Positions 34,001 through 48,900 of a DNA stretch of 64,000 nucleotides are shown here, one piece after another; position 1 is the stretch's first letter, and every line of letters begins with the position of its first letter. Both the position numbers and the translations under genes were made by a program. The stretch comes from Halichondria panicea. Its lineage: Eukaryota > Porifera > Demospongiae > Suberitida > Halichondriidae. Location of the stretch: contig NC_087379.1 of NCBI RefSeq assembly GCF_963675165.1, positions 4,605,442 to 4,669,441 of the forward strand, read 5' to 3'. Under the pieces are notes generated by a model. That model was not told where the DNA came from. It saw only the letters and a program-made list of their open reading frames with translations, and did not search any database.

Positions 34001-37000
34001 AAAAACTCAGAGAATTTCAAGATCCTGCAGTAAGTGGATTAGCGTTGCTAATAATTATTTCCTTTACATATACCTGGTCCCTAAAGGTTTCATTCTCCAA
34101 GCCACCAGAAGACATCAGTCTCATTAATGCTATCCGGTCGATTCATGCCACCATTTCAGTAATCCTTGATGCTCCCAATACGTCATTAGAGGAAATCAAG
34201 GTTTCGTTGACCAATTTCACATCTGCTGTTCAGTCAATTCTTTCCATTGGTAAAGAGAAAGCTTCTTGCTTAGTGAGTTAAACCATAAAATAAGTTTGTA
34301 GGCTCACACGCTTCATATTAAACAGGATGATCAGCATAGGGCAGGTATACTAGCAAAACTGAAACGACTCTGTAGGAATTCATGCCGAATACTTCACACG
34401 GCAACAAGGGTATGCTATCAGCCGGGAGTATGCTCCCTGACATTGGCGCCAGCTGCTAGGAGTCTTGTATCATCACTGACTGACATTGCTTTAGTTTTAA
34501 CAAGTTCTGGAACTGAGCGAAAAAACGAATATGATCTTGCTTTAATGGAATTAGAGGTATATTTCACTCATTTCTCCATCGTAATCGTTTCAGTTTGTTT
34601 GTTTTCATGCAGGCTCTTAATGCAGTGTTTTTGACTGGAAGTAATGTTAGTGTAACGTATTCAACCACCAATTATTCTGAGTGCTATGGAGCAATTGTGC
34701 AGCAAGTGAAGGTGAGGGTCAAAGTGATGAACGCAATTGGCTATACAGACATTGTTTATTTGCAGAATATTTTAGACGTTACAAGTGAGCCCAAAGAGAA
34801 AATGTCAAGTATTGTACAAGCAGTCAGAAACATACTTGATTCTGCGATAAAGGTAATGAATTTTAGCATACCATCAGAAATGTGCATGATTAATCACAAT
34901 AAGTTATTGTGTGTTCCAGGCTGCAGGTCTATGTTCACAAAATTGTGAAAATCCTTACGCTCATGATTATCACATGACTGAGTCTCAAATGATGATGTGG
35001 AATGCTCAGTTCCTGGATATCTGTGAACAGCTACTTGACCCATCACTAAACAGTACTCAGGTATGCATGCTGTATACACTGACACTGCATGTTGATAGTG
35101 TAATAATTTTATAGATATCTCGGTTAGAATGCAAATAATGCAAATGACTTCTAGTGGCTATAATTATGTACTCTGCCTAAATGAATTCATGCATGCAACT
35201 ATACGTTCTCAATCTCTGTAGCGATTAACTCTCGAAACAACTATCTCCATGGAGCTGAGGTCAATGAGTAGAGTTATAGAGTACATGGCATCAACTTTGG
35301 TTGGCAACATCAACAGGAGAAAAATATTGCAATGTATGGAATATTTGGCCATGAGAGTTTCCAATTACCTTGAAGTACGTTAATTGTTTCATGTGTTCGT
35401 GTTCAGTACATAATGCAGTGTGTAAGTTGATTTTACACAGTCATTGCTCATACACACACACATGCAGGTCGTAAAGGAGTCCACCTTTGAAAGTGTTATT
35501 TCTGCAACTAGCAGTCTGGTTAACATGTATGTTGTCATGGAGAGTGTGTACAGCACAACAGCAGCTACAGCACTGTCTGTACCCAATCAATCCATCACAG
35601 TGGTACGTGTGTACATAGAGTGTAACTATCATTTAAACCATACACTCAGTATTTTATTGCTGATATTAACTTGGTAAAAATTTCCTATGTCAAGTTTTGT
35701 AAACTTATATAACTCGTGTGCGTTAATTTTCACTATACCAGTATAAGAATTACCCACTAATTTGCCACCCACCTGTTCAGGCTTCAAGCAGCGTACTTTC
35801 ATCTGCAATGACATGGTTGAGGACTGTCCAGTCACCTCAAGAGCAGACTACTAAGCCCAATGAGGAACTTGCTGCTTTTAGAGAAGATGTACAGAACTTG
35901 GTCACTGCAGTGAGGTATGTAAAGCAAAAGGAGAAGTTTACATGCTGATTACTTCTCTACTGTAGGGAAAATGTCATTGGACGACTGAATTATGCAAGAT
36001 GTTTACACCAAACGGATTCTTTCAAGACCACTCTAGATGCTGCTGTCAATGAGACGACAAAAAGCTCAGAAGTATTATTCGTAATAGTATTGTCCGCTAG
36101 TAGTATATACATGTGTAACCTGGGGTCGTAAAGAACACAGATACACATATTTTTCTTATCACTGCTTGCAGGGAATTGTTGGCTCTAGTAGTCTCCACGC
36201 CAGTGTGACCAAAGTAAGGAGGAGCTGCTATCAGATGGAAAGAAAGTTGAAATCTATTCAATCTCTTCCTCATGTGGACTGTATCGGTCAACAGGTTAGC
36301 AGCCATTGCATGGGTAGCCTCGATGTTACGCCTCTTAGTTTGTGAAAAGCACATAATATTATATAAGATTATACTGTTGTTTTTATGAGTAGCCAAGTAT
36401 CGCATTATCGTGCGGCCTTGAGGTCACTTGGGAGCAGCCGTTTTTGTTTTATTTTTAGTGATAGGTTGAAGACTATCCGTTTTCCACTGTGCATAGTGTC
36501 GTTAAAACTGCTTTTGACATTTTCAAACAGATTTGTGAGACTACCATAGAAATGGAAGTACTGCTGGAAAGTGTGGTTAAGACGTGCTCTCTCACTTCCA
36601 AGTCAGAGAACACACTGCTTCTTGTTCAACATTCATCCACATGCTTGGAAGCACTGTCTGATATACTACAGTGGTTAAATGATTTGGCCTCCGGTGATAG
36701 TGAGTTGAATGATATTGATCTGTTGAAGTCGAAAATACAGAAACTCTTGTGTGGTTTGGATGACCTCATTTCATTGACTCTGGCTATCAGTACCAAAGGA
36801 TTTAATCCAGGTATGTGTGTGTTTTTGGCAATGGTGTAAGCCGGAATGTGGAGTTATGGATGCTGCTCATTTATTTTTACTTTGCTTCACTGAGGGTCAT
36901 TCTGCAGTGAGTATCATGGAAATCAAAAGAGCTGCCAAGAGAGATGAGATTCCACCATTTGTTTTTGAGGATACTGACAGTGACATATACATTCATGCCC

Positions 37001-39741
37001 AGCTGACAACACAGTGTCATTTGCTTACCAAAGCATTAAACTCAATGGTAGTGGCTGAGCTTGTTTTTATAACTGTGTTTATTATGCTCTGGTGCTATTT
37101 TAGATCACTGAAGATACAGAGGGACAAATGGACCTCCAGCTCAGTGTACTATTGTGTTACAGAGAGATCTCCAAAATTGTCTCCAGCATTCAGGGAGTTG
37201 GGGAGGTTAGTTTGATCAAGCATTTTCGGGCACTATAATAATCTTGCAGGAGGAGCGAGAATGTTTGCTTCATAGCAACCAATCACTGGCTGACACTATT
37301 GCTATTGTACTGCAAGACATTGCCATATTGTCCTTACATCCGGAAAACCTAGAATCGAGAAAGAGCTTGAAAGAAGCTGTTAAATCAGTTCAAGAAGATG
37401 TGAGTGCTCCGTAAACATAATTATTTAATGCTTACCTCACCATCTATACATGTATGTATGCAGGTATTTCGTCTTGTACTTCTGGCTCAGTTAAACGAAG
37501 ATGGTGCACAATGGTCTGCCGTTGACAACTTGAGAAGCTGTGTTTCGAATCTAGACCTCTACTGGGTGTGTTCAACGTATGCCCAGCAATCAGATATTGA
37601 GCAAACTGATTCTCAAACAAGGTATTACATACGTGGTGTGTAGGAAAAATTTGAGTGTAATGGAATAGACAATGTGAAATGTGCATGACCTTACTTGATA
37701 CTACATGTATGAATTTTTTGTACGCGTATGCGTAGATAAGAGTTTTGTAAGTTTTCAATTTCAATTATTTTACAGGAGTTTCACGTCAGACGATGCACAA
37801 GTTTTGCTTGAAGCGGTGAGCGATCTTGTGAAGGTTAACGAGGAAGACCCAGACAAACTAGTCTCCTCCGTTCTCCATGTTTCTTACACGGTCTCTTCTA
37901 TTTACGAGTCTCTGGAGGAGAGCTATGCTACTATGGCACTAAGCAAGTGTGATGTAAGCACATTGTATATACAAGTTACTTTTGGTGCATTGTATACCTC
38001 CTCTTCCATGCAGTTGCGAATTATTACAGCTCTTAGGGATATCTCTACTATCCTCGTTGATTTGCTTAAGATGTCCTCTGGGACTTACTCGCTTACTACT
38101 GGAAACATTACATCTTCTTTGAAGGTGCAGTGGCTATAGTTTGAACGTTTGCCTAACTCTCTTTTTGTGTGATCTCATGCAGCTAGCTCAGCAAGCTGCA
38201 ACGTCCCTCCTTGAAACTGTTAAAGAGGAGAATCAGAAAGCAACAGTAGTGGATACAATCACTGCTACAATCAACCATGTTGACTACTTACAGACAGTAA
38301 TAAAGGTGCGTGTAACTATATATATTCCATACGCTATGAAATTACGAACTTTTCTGCCGCTCTTATCAATTCCTGTAGGCTAAATTTGACAGTCCTTCGG
38401 AAATGACATACACAGATGTGGTTTGCTCAACTACTCTACTAACACTTCTTGCAAAACGAATGAGGGACACAATTGAGCGTAGCGGCAGTATTGATGAAGT
38501 TGTTATCACCGAGTGTGCTTTGCTGACCAGGCTAACCCTGACATCACTCGTATCTGTGTCTTCACGACTTATCTCTATTGTGGAAGACCAAACAGAGAAA
38601 ACAGAGTAAGTACAGAAGGTTATATAAACTACTATTGAATTTCTGTGGTATTGTTTGTGCCCTTGATATACGTTGGTGCAGTGCACGGATATAGTGTGTG
38701 GTTTGTACTATACACCAAAACGTACACACTGTGTATACAGATTGGTCCAAGGAAAGTCTGAGTGTATCTCTTCGATTCAGTTTGTGTTGCTTCAACTTAA
38801 AACAAAGATTGTGAGCCCAAATGAAGTGAGCATGGAAGTAGTGTCCAGTAGTATGGATAACATCACTTCATTCTCCCAAGAAATGCTAGAAGTGTTCGAG
38901 AACATAGGTAAGTATTGGATGTGGTCAGGAAGATAAGAATTTCTTTCGTCCAGTTTGAATTGCAAGAGATCATGATTATGATACTAATCCATTCCCTTTT
39001 CTACAGGTGGTGCTATTACTGGTGTTGGACCCTTTCAGCTAAATATGTTAGATTATTTTCAACCATGGTCAGGTCATCATTACATCACAGTATGTAAAGC
39101 TGCATGTTAAAAACTACGTACCTTCTATGTATAACTAAATTGTTACAGGAGGATGTCGACAGCCCTGATGGTGATAACTCTGATGACCTTGTAATAGCAA
39201 ACACATGTGGTGCTCTTCTACAAGCATTGCAGTCTCTGGTAACTGTGCCGATTGGTGATTCCCTGACTCTAGACAAAAGATTTTGGGTCCAGTCCCACAT
39301 TGCAATGGTAATGGGTAACTATAATTATATAGATCAAGAGTTAATTCTCCAATAGTAGTCATCTAGCTTGTTGGTTATACTTTATACTATGGCATATTAT
39401 ACTGATTATGCAGGTGTCAAGTCTCAATTTGAAAGTCGAAGGCAAGTCGTTCAATACACATTACCTTGCTCGGATGCTGTTAAAGATGGTAGCAGATACT
39501 CTCATACTGTGGAGGGTACTCGATATGCCGACTAACAGCGATTGGTTGGTGAGTATAGTGTTATTATAATTATACATTCATTAGGCATGCACACTCAAAA
39601 TGAATTGTGGTAAGCTTTTACATTATCTTGGCCTGGTTTTTAAGATTGTGCTCGTATACTTATGTTTGTCTGTATTAATTTTTAATGCAGGCTCTTGTGA
39701 CATCTTCAAAAACTCTTGCCCAAGCAATAGCAAGAATGTAA
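28087..39741 (+). CDS. Talin-like protein (FERM head plus helical rod, shortened C-terminus)
   Basis: Talins link integrin tails to actin. About 47 short exons in phase give roughly 2,200 residues (vertebrate talin has about 2,540). The F0 ubiquitin-like domain starts at ATG 28087 (LKISVVGGVTKLLHFDKSMT, then YGLFLSKEDPTLGIWLENGR). F1 follows (VCTLDGATRKVVIDG), then F2 (LHWVDPHKTLREQGLFGDSV, KKYFFSDEDIGANDPVQLHL, YEYQKLAG-type text). F3 is at about 30250-30560 (GIKRECVLTLDIKTKEVLE, then IVKTTEGESIVQLLDGYI). The rest is amphipathic helix bundles. In F3 the vertebrate R-W pair that contacts integrin beta tails (R358, W359) aligns with S-Y. The protein ends at TAA 39739 in WLALVTSSKTLAQAIARM, inside what should be the I/LWEQ (THATCH) region, so the actin-binding module and dimer helix seem missing. 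One internal exon is duplicated at 21.45 kb. Confidence 0.85.
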
Positions 39742-39992
39742 CTTTTTTTATTCACTGTAACTTTTAGAAGATAAATCCGAGGTGAATCTTTCTGGATCAC
39801 AAAATCATTGCTGTAATTATAGAGTGTGTTTTTTATCACAATACGGTAGGAATATTTGAATCTATAATACTATTTAACTTGAGTGCAAATTGATTAGTCA
39901 ACTTATCTATGACCAGCACAAGATAGATTGAATACGTAAGTAACTGAGTTAAAACGCATGAGCAAAAAAACACAAAAATTACATGAATATTA
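39742..39992. terminator. Shared 3' intergenic region between convergent talin-like and Rap1GAP-like genes
   Basis: Only 251 bp separate the two stop codons. TTTATT at about 39747-39752 is AATAAA on the reverse strand and could be the Rap1GAP polyadenylation signal. If so, that transcript reaches almost to the talin stop. Confidence 0.4.
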
Positions 39993-42900
39993 TTATACAC
40001 TGGTAACTTCCACTTCATCTTCAAGAGTAAAGTTTGGTTGATAAAGCCTAAGTTTTAGCTGAAGAGTGTTGATCTGTTTCTGAGTAATGGTCAGCTGTTT
40101 CTTCATCATTCTGTGCTTGTCTTTTAGTCGACTGTTTTGAGACGCAAATTTCTGTGTAATCAAACAGTGGCACCATCAATACAATAATTATGCTACGTAT
40201 ATACTATTATGAGAACGAGTATCGTATATAATTATACAGACATCACTTCAGCCCTGGCGAGTTACCTGTTATATCATGCTATAATCACATATTGTGTTTT
40301 ATATAATGATGACCCTGTTCCAAATTAAGCCTGGCGCTATGCTGTGTAATATTATAGGGACTGCATGTATGGCTTTTATGATATAAATGTGCACATTATA
40401 TTATATAATGCTTCAGCAGCAGCACAACGTGAAAAACCAAACAAAACAAATGGTTACACTTACGATATTTTCAGTTGAGAGGACCACATTATGTTCTCTA
40501 AGTCTCACCACATCGTCCGTCAGCGATTGAAGGGACTGGAGCACCGAGTCTGAGCATCCAAACAAATAATGTGCACGTTAAATCGATCTGTTACATACAT
40601 GAATATTACTATACTACGGAGATATTGATGTAGGCAACATGTACGTTGTACATACTATTGAGACAATTATTTCTTACCATAAAGCTCTCCAACATCCGTT
40701 GAAATGCTGTCAATTGACTCTGCTCGACGTATAACCATATCCTACAAAGATGACAATTAATACAAATATGTATTAACTGTGCAATGAATAATGATACAAA
40801 ATGAACAATTATGGAATGTGTGGGAGTTACGTATTGCTCCGTCAGTTGATGCATGTATATGACAGTCATCAAGACTATATGCTTACATGTGTACAATATC
40901 ATAGCTCTACCCACCTCTCTATCCTCAGAGCTAGCCCTCTGCTCGAGGGAATTAGAGCTCCGGAACTGAATGTTCTTTAGAATGTCCTCCAGTCGTCTCT
41001 TTTCACTCTCACTTTGTCTCTGCACCTCACCATTCAGTGAGTCGTTGTGCTTTGGGGAAATCTCGTAACGAGACGAACTGTCTCCACTTCTTCGCAGTAT
41101 TTTTGGGGTATTTTGTAAGGACATTGATTTTCGATGACCTGGGTTGAGTACTCTGAATTCGTTCTGAGGAGAGCCAGCAGAGGTAAAAGAGTTTAGATAA
41201 GGATTAGACCAGTCATAGGGGGTCACTTGCACGGCAGCATCAGCCATTTTGGGTTTGCCTGGTAGTGTGAGACACACATCAGAGATGGACAAGTCACTTT
41301 CCTTCCTCTCGAGGATAGTGGGATTAGATTTGGTCCTGGGAATGAAAAAGCAAAGTAAAAAATACTCCAACACATTTTAGTTACACAGCTCAGTATAAAG
41401 TGTGTAATTATGAGTAAATGCACGGATCAGTTACTTATGAAGATCCGCCGTAAAGAATGCTAACCTGTCTGGTGACGGGCGGTGCTCAGCCTTGAGCCTC
41501 TCGTGCTGTCTCTTAGCAGCTATCTCAGCCTCCACTACACTGGGCAGATCATAGGGAACACTCCAGTTCAGAGAGGACGCAATAGATGAATCCTCAGAAG
41601 AGTCTCTCTTCATAGAGTGTTTGATCACTGGGGAAGTTGGTTCTTTCCGCTTTCTGAAGTAGTCGGAGAATCCTGCTGCACCACCGAACGATTTTGTTCT
41701 CTTTGGTCTCTTTCTATCTTCTGAGTCTGCTTTCTTGGTAGTGAAGCGGTTGCGAGGTTTACCTTTAACATCTACTCTGGACAGCTCGGCCAAGTCTGGT
41801 GTAGCGTGCCCAACGGAAGGACGGCCATTGATCATGACTGTGTAGTCAGATGGCGAGTGCTCCTTCCTACAGCAATTTACACAACCATGAAGTTAACAAG
41901 TCATATACACGTGACACATTAATCAATGCAGAGTATGAGAGCACTCACTGAATGGATGCACTGGCCAGATCAGGAGTGCTCCCCACCACCATCTCCCGTG
42001 GCGACGATGGCTCAGACCGGAGCTTACGATAGATTTGCTGTTAGAGAGAACATTGCGATAAATAAAGCACACATTTTTTCGTCACACAAGTGAAGGATTT
42101 AACAATAGTGAACTGAATGACGGCCAATGCATTCTCATAATCATTCAATGTGATTGCGTAATACAAGTATATGCTTGGTGCACAAGTTGGTGCTAAAATT
42201 GCACACTCAGATTCGATTAATTAATTAAGAAGAGTATAACGCACCCTTGATGGGTCAGCTGCTAGTGACTTTCTCTTTGTGGATAGGGAGTTTTGAGGTG
42301 ACTCCTTCTTGTTGAATATGCCACCCAGCGTTCTCCTTCTGCGTCGCCTAGTCTTGACCGAGTTCATTTCAGAACCAGACGCTAGAGATGTCTGTATGTG
42401 GAAGCAGTCACTGAGTATGCGCATGCACGACAAATACAATAGTCAGATTATGCGAATAAGGCATGTGAATATAGCGTAAGGCCTGTAGCCCCAAACTGCA
42501 TGTGACATTGAGGAATTACATGTACAAAAGAGTATGCCCTGAGCTACACCAGATAGCTCACCATTCCCTTGATGAGAGAGGGGTAGTCCACATCATCCAT
42601 TGTCTGTGCTATCTCCTCTACCAGGTGGAGGAAGAGCTGCGCTCTTGTCCGATTCTGGGGAGCGAAAATTCATTTAATTTGTGAAATAAATCACTACATG
42701 TATAATTTGCATTTCAACCTATACTGATGCATTGATTCTGTAACATCTCTACTAATGAATTGTGATAAATAGACTCACAGCAAGTTTCTTGAAGCTGGGT
42801 GCCATGTGACAGTTGAACTCTGCATTGAGTATCTTCGTCAGCAGCCACTCTCTGAAGTCTGGTCCCTTCTGAAACACTGCCGGGTCAGGTAAGGGTGGTC

Positions 42901-45900
42901 CAAACTGAGGCACGTCATCTTTAGCTGTCACTGCCACCTTTGGGGGTGAGGGCATAATTATGCAAACTGCACTAAATTAAGAGATATAGTCTAAATTCAC
43001 CCTTCATTCATTGAAATATACTACTGTATGTACATGTATCCAAACATTCACCTACCTTGTAGACAGTGTGGTCAGTGTTGGGGTGCTCCACTTGTACTGC
43101 TATGTAGGAGTGGATGAAGTGAGAGCGGATGGCACTCGGACAGAACGGAGTGTTCTCCTCTTGGAACACTACCACCACTATGTCATTTCCAATGTGCCTC
43201 TTTTTTTGTACCTAATGGGCAAATCATTGATGATAAAATCAAGTAAAAGACAATTCTGTGAGAATATTAATTTTGTTGCCAGCATATACGTATAGCAATG
43301 TTATTGTATGGCCCCGAGGCTTTCTAATGTCTCTCCTTTAACTTAAAGTGGTGCTGGACTACCAGTCACTCTGTGCAAGAGATGAAACAAAGTATAATCG
43401 ATTGTGTGGGGGAGTGGTTGCTCACATGCTGGGGGTCACTGTCGTCGTGTGGGAGGAGGGTGGAGACGTGGAACATGATCTCCCTGTCCTTGTACACAGT
43501 GTGCACAGACTGCTCGCCAGTCTGATCGTTGTTCACGTCTAGCCCTCCACGATACCTGCAGCAAATATAATGTTGTATTACTTGTGGACATGAGAAAAGG
43601 ATGTGTGCAAACAGTCAACAAATTAATTTGCACAAAACATAAAGCTGGGGATTGTAGGCCATGCATATTGCTCATTAAGCAGTTACTAATTCCAAGCCCC
43701 CCCCTCTTGCACGTGTAATACCAGCTCACATGCATACATGACTCCCAAAGTTTACCGTTTGAAATTGCATCAATGCATATCACAAGCTTTCCACTACCTG
43801 GGCCAAATACTTTAACAAATTAATACCAACTTACCCTTCAAACCCTTTGAGGGTAACTTTTGAACCCAACATAGTCAGGAATTCATCTAGAGATTCTGAA
43901 TGCTTCACATTGCCAAATATCTCTTCCTCACTTGTCTAGGCAGGAAAACAAATCATTATATCATTATCTTTGTCATCGAAAATTCAAACATATAGCTAAT
44001 TTGCTATGCTTTCATCATGTCCTTCATTCATTCATTGGTTCACTATCACATGGCAACATGCATTGTGAGAAAAGAGTATGCCCCTACCTGCTCAAAATGT
44101 TGGTGGATAACTCCAATTTTGTGCGTCTTGGCCACTGGGTGCTCATCAAACTTGCGAATCAACTCAGCCGCCTGTGCATGGCAAATATTTGAAGTAACAG
44201 AGACACGCTCATAATGATGTGCAATGTTTTCTGATTGTTAAAACTGAAACTGCCAGCATAAATTATAGTAATTTTCAAATCTTAGCCAGTAGGTTTACCT
44301 TGGGTAGCTCAATTTTGAAGACTTTGTCAGTGGTGATCTTATCAGCTGACACATAACGTATATAGTCTGGAATGTCCAGATTGCTGAGAAGTTGAGAGTC
44401 AGGAAACACCTTGTATATTGTGTCTGACTGAGTTCTGTGAGAGAGAGAAACAGTTAGATTAATCGATCATTAAACGTGCAGCAAAGAATTTCATTGTAAG
44501 CAGTTATTTAATGGTGGCATTGCTTGCCTTAGTATAGCTCTGACTTGGGTTCCCTGATAGTCCTTCTCAAACTTGATGGAGAGTAGTACTGGCCCGACAT
44601 TGGGATCCCTAGCAATGTAGTTGCTATGCTCCTGTATTTGGGTAAGAGGGTGTGTTATCACCTCGTGTACAGCTGTTAAAAATTAGCCAGATCATTAACT
44701 ATCACTGTAGCAGCATCATGCATTTCGAAACTGTGGAATTCTCCACAGACATACGTACATGCATGCCAGTACATATCCAATGGTAAAGCATGAGAACACA
44801 TTAACTCGTTAACGGATGCACTTAGTCGAAATTAGAAATCTAATTAACAGAAGCCCACAGGGCCTTCACCTCACCTGACCACAAAAGTGCCCCCCATAGG
44901 CGAGTGCAGTGAGGTCACACTGCACAGTGTAGTGCTCAGTACTGATCTCTGGTGCAGTCCACATGTCATCTTCTCCCTTAGCACTCTCGTACTCCCCATT
45001 CTGCACCCAGTACCCCCCATCAGGGGACTCTATCAGCAGCGGGTAGGGACCTTCACATTCCATCATCTACACGGTAAAAATAATAGTGATCTCATAATAG
45101 ATCTACAACTTTGGGCTGTATACACTACCTGTTACTGTCAGATACTTTCAAAGACTACTTTTATTTGCACCTATGTACAACAGGGTTTTGAAGTAGATTA
45201 CTTCCTACATGTTTTGTAGCTTGACGAAGGTAGGAAATGTGATACATTTTAGTGTATACACAAAGTAAGAGCCTTCATTGTAGCCACATCCCCTCCATAA
45301 TAAACTATCCTTACCCTCTTTAGTGCCGCCATTGACCTTCTCCCCGGTGTGGATGCAGACCCAGCCATGAGAGGAGGGGGGCTAAATGACTGACGCACTT
45401 CATCTCGTATGATGTCTAGATCGTCTAAGCTCACGGAATGACGGGGCTTCTGTAGAGTGGACTCTGGCGAGACCTCAATTGAGGGGGGGAGGAGCTCCGG
45501 ACTTGTCGATCCCAGCACTCCGTTAGTGAATGAGCTGCTGACAGTGATTGTATCTGCTTCATCATGGCCGTTCCTGTAACCAGACTCCTGTACGTAGGAG
45601 AAAGTAGCATATAGGATGATTATGAAAGAGAGTTAGTGCTTGATTTAAAATCCCACACTGCTGATGATAATTCAATTCAATTTGAAATAGAAATAGTACG
45701 CTACTCACGTCAAACACGTCGTCATTGTTGCTTTCCTCTGGGTCATTCACTGAGCCTGCTTTGAGTGTGTAGCGCTGATTCTCATATCTGTTGTCCTGCA
45801 ACATGAAGTGTCAAGTTTAATTTCTCTGTAAGTTAGGACTGGTCTGATGTATTAAATCAGACTTAGAGTATACATGTAGTAGGCTCTGTGAATCGAATGG

Positions 45901-48900
45901 ACTCCCAACAATACCAGGAAAACTGAGCCTCAAAAACCAACACATTCCAGGAATACATTATTTGGCTCGGAGTCACAGACTACTAGACACACTTATTGCT
46001 CACTGATATGCTCACAGACACATTATATGTACCACCCAGAATTTAAAGTCTTATGACTATATAATTATATAATAATCATAAGCATAAACATACCTGCACT
46101 TTCGATAGGAGCTCAAGAAATACATCTCTCTCTTGAAGCTACAAGGAAGGAAGAATAATATGTGTGATAGGTCCAGAGGTTGTTTGTTTGAATGTGCTTA
46201 CTACTGAATTCCGGACGCTGGTCTGACCTTCCTCGGGAGGAGCAAAGGACTTGGAGCTTAAATCCTCAGTGCTCATTCTGTAGTGTGGTAGTGTGGCGGA
46301 TGTTATATGTAATTATACATAAGTTCCCAGTGTCGAGCTCGAGTAAGTTAAGAAAACAAATTTTCAATTATGAAAAGTTGGCTACTGTATATACAATAAC
46401 AGGCTAGCTCTAAAATCATGTTTGCAATGATACGTGCATGGGATACATGCAGACACTCACGTCCAAGGTTCAATGGCTCGGTCTGGAATGGGAAGTGTTC
46501 CTTTGCTCTTCTTTTTCCTGAGCCTCACTGACCCGTAGGTTTTACCTCTCCTGTGTGTGTGTGGGGGGGAGGAGGTGTATTTTGTGCTCTTCCTGATTGT
46601 ACAAGTAAACTACATTTCTTATATCCTGCTAGTATAATACTTAACTTAACAATATACATGTGAATTGGCTAACCTTTAACTCACTTACAACCAAATAAGT
46701 GACATACAGGTAAACACCCAAATCACAAACAACACGTGAAAAACCATTAACAAGGTGATTTCGGAAATATTATATAGGATTTTGGGGGGTTTTCATTCAA
46801 AAAATATCAGGTAGATATCTCTAAACATCAAAAACACCCGTGCAAAACCATCAACAAATGCATTTTCGGAATTACATATTAGGGATTTTTCCTAGTATAT
46901 GGCGAGTGAAAACTCTCTGTATAGTAGAGGCAGTGATAAGATAGCCACACATAAGGGACTGATTTTGGCTGAATATGGTGGCCAAGCCGTGAATAGTCGT
47001 GATAAAATGAGCCATACATAGAGTGCCAATGAAGTGTCATGTCACTAATTAAGCAATGAATAGAAATTCCAATGCCCACTAACCCGGAGGAAGCGACAGC
47101 AGCCAAACCTCACACACCAGCATGTGCAAAATGCCTTGAACTCTACACATGCAATGGGAAAATAAAAAAATGATAGGGGCTTCACATTTGATATTGACAC
47201 TACAATAACACTAGCTTCCTCACTCCCAAACAAGGCACAGCCTTGCACTAAATACGTATGTTTGAAAGGTCTTCAAAGCATACAACAACAAATTCTTCAT
47301 CATACACACACCCCAGGAGTGCAGAGACAGCTGTCTTGCACATAGACTGACCACCCACTATCGAAAGGTGTTTTTTTTACTAGTCTGGGGTGCACAGTAG
47401 AACTACAAATAAAAATACCATTATACAGGATGTTTGCAATTCTGATACTATATAGGTACAACAAAATGTAAGTAATACTGTACGTATACTGGGGTCAAAA
47501 CATTCGTGGGTTGAGCAATATTTAGTCAGTTTGTGACATGTATTTTTGTTCACTGCAAGTAAAGGCGGTCAGTGATCGTTTCATTCGTGGGTAAAATATT
47601 CGTGCTCAGGGAATCACAATTATAAAACCACGAACATTCCTCCCGAAAATTGCGCGCTATACGGTAGTATGTATACGTAGTTACAAACTATAGCTTTGAA
47701 GATAGTGATGTCATGCTGTTCTAACGGGGACTCTATGAGATAATTTATAAAACAGGACATTGTAACTCTGACCACACTTCTGAAAAATTTATATATAAAA
47801 TATTTGTGCTCAGGGATTCACAATCATGAACACCATGAACCGCTATACAGTAGTACGTATACGTAGTTGAACAAACTATAGCTTTGAAGATGGTGATGTC
47901 ATGCTGTTCTAACGGGGACTCCATGAGATAATTTATAAAACAGGACATTGTAACTCTGACCACACTTTTGAAGAATTTCCATCCTAAAAGTATGTTATGA
48001 TAACTTCCCTAGCGACGAGTATGGCTATAAACTGAGCTATCCGTTACTTTTTAGACAGCAAAGCAATGCATCAATTTCATAAACCTAGCTATCAGATTTC
48101 GAGAGATAGTGAACTATACTAACTTAATTTGTGAAAGCAGCTAGCACTGCATGGTGTTCATTTATGAACACATGCCTAGCATACATGAAACAGTTAAGAA
48201 ATAAGTATATCACTAATAACTTGATGTCACATACATTATGATTATGACCAGCACTGTTCGTTTGTATACATGCAGCAAACAAGTACAGACCATGCACTTA
48301 GAGTATTTTCCCTGTAATAATTATTCTAACTTACTTCAAACTTGAGAACCAGGTTGCCATTTTCTCAGCTTAGGCGCAGCTTGTCCTACTTATTACAAAG
48401 TGCACTATATAGCTAAGTATCTAAATTAGACAGCTCGAATAAACAAGTTGCTACACTGCGTGGATTTATTAATTAAAGATTCTCTGCAAACTTAGTTGAC
48501 TGTTTATTGAGTGACTACTAGTTCAATTCTCTATGGGCTGAGTGTTTATCAAGTGAAAATCACAACACCTTGTTTTGGGGACTTGCCAAACAAACAAACC
48601 AGTTTATTGTTATCCCCTCACATGTGCTGCAGTATATACTATACATTATACTCACATGCGGCGGTGATGCCAGCTAGTAAAATTAATTATGATCACAATC
48701 TGTGCAGCCGCATGCACACACACACACACACTATACATTGGGACTGTCTCGACTTTGTTGCTACAGTTCAAAAGCATGGCAACCATTCTATAGTAATTAT
48801 ATCTTGGATGGTAGCCATAAAAATAGCTTGTATGCTCATTCACTCGTAATGCGCAATTGGCCCTGTAGAATAATTTCACTACCTGCAAGATTAATGTGGC

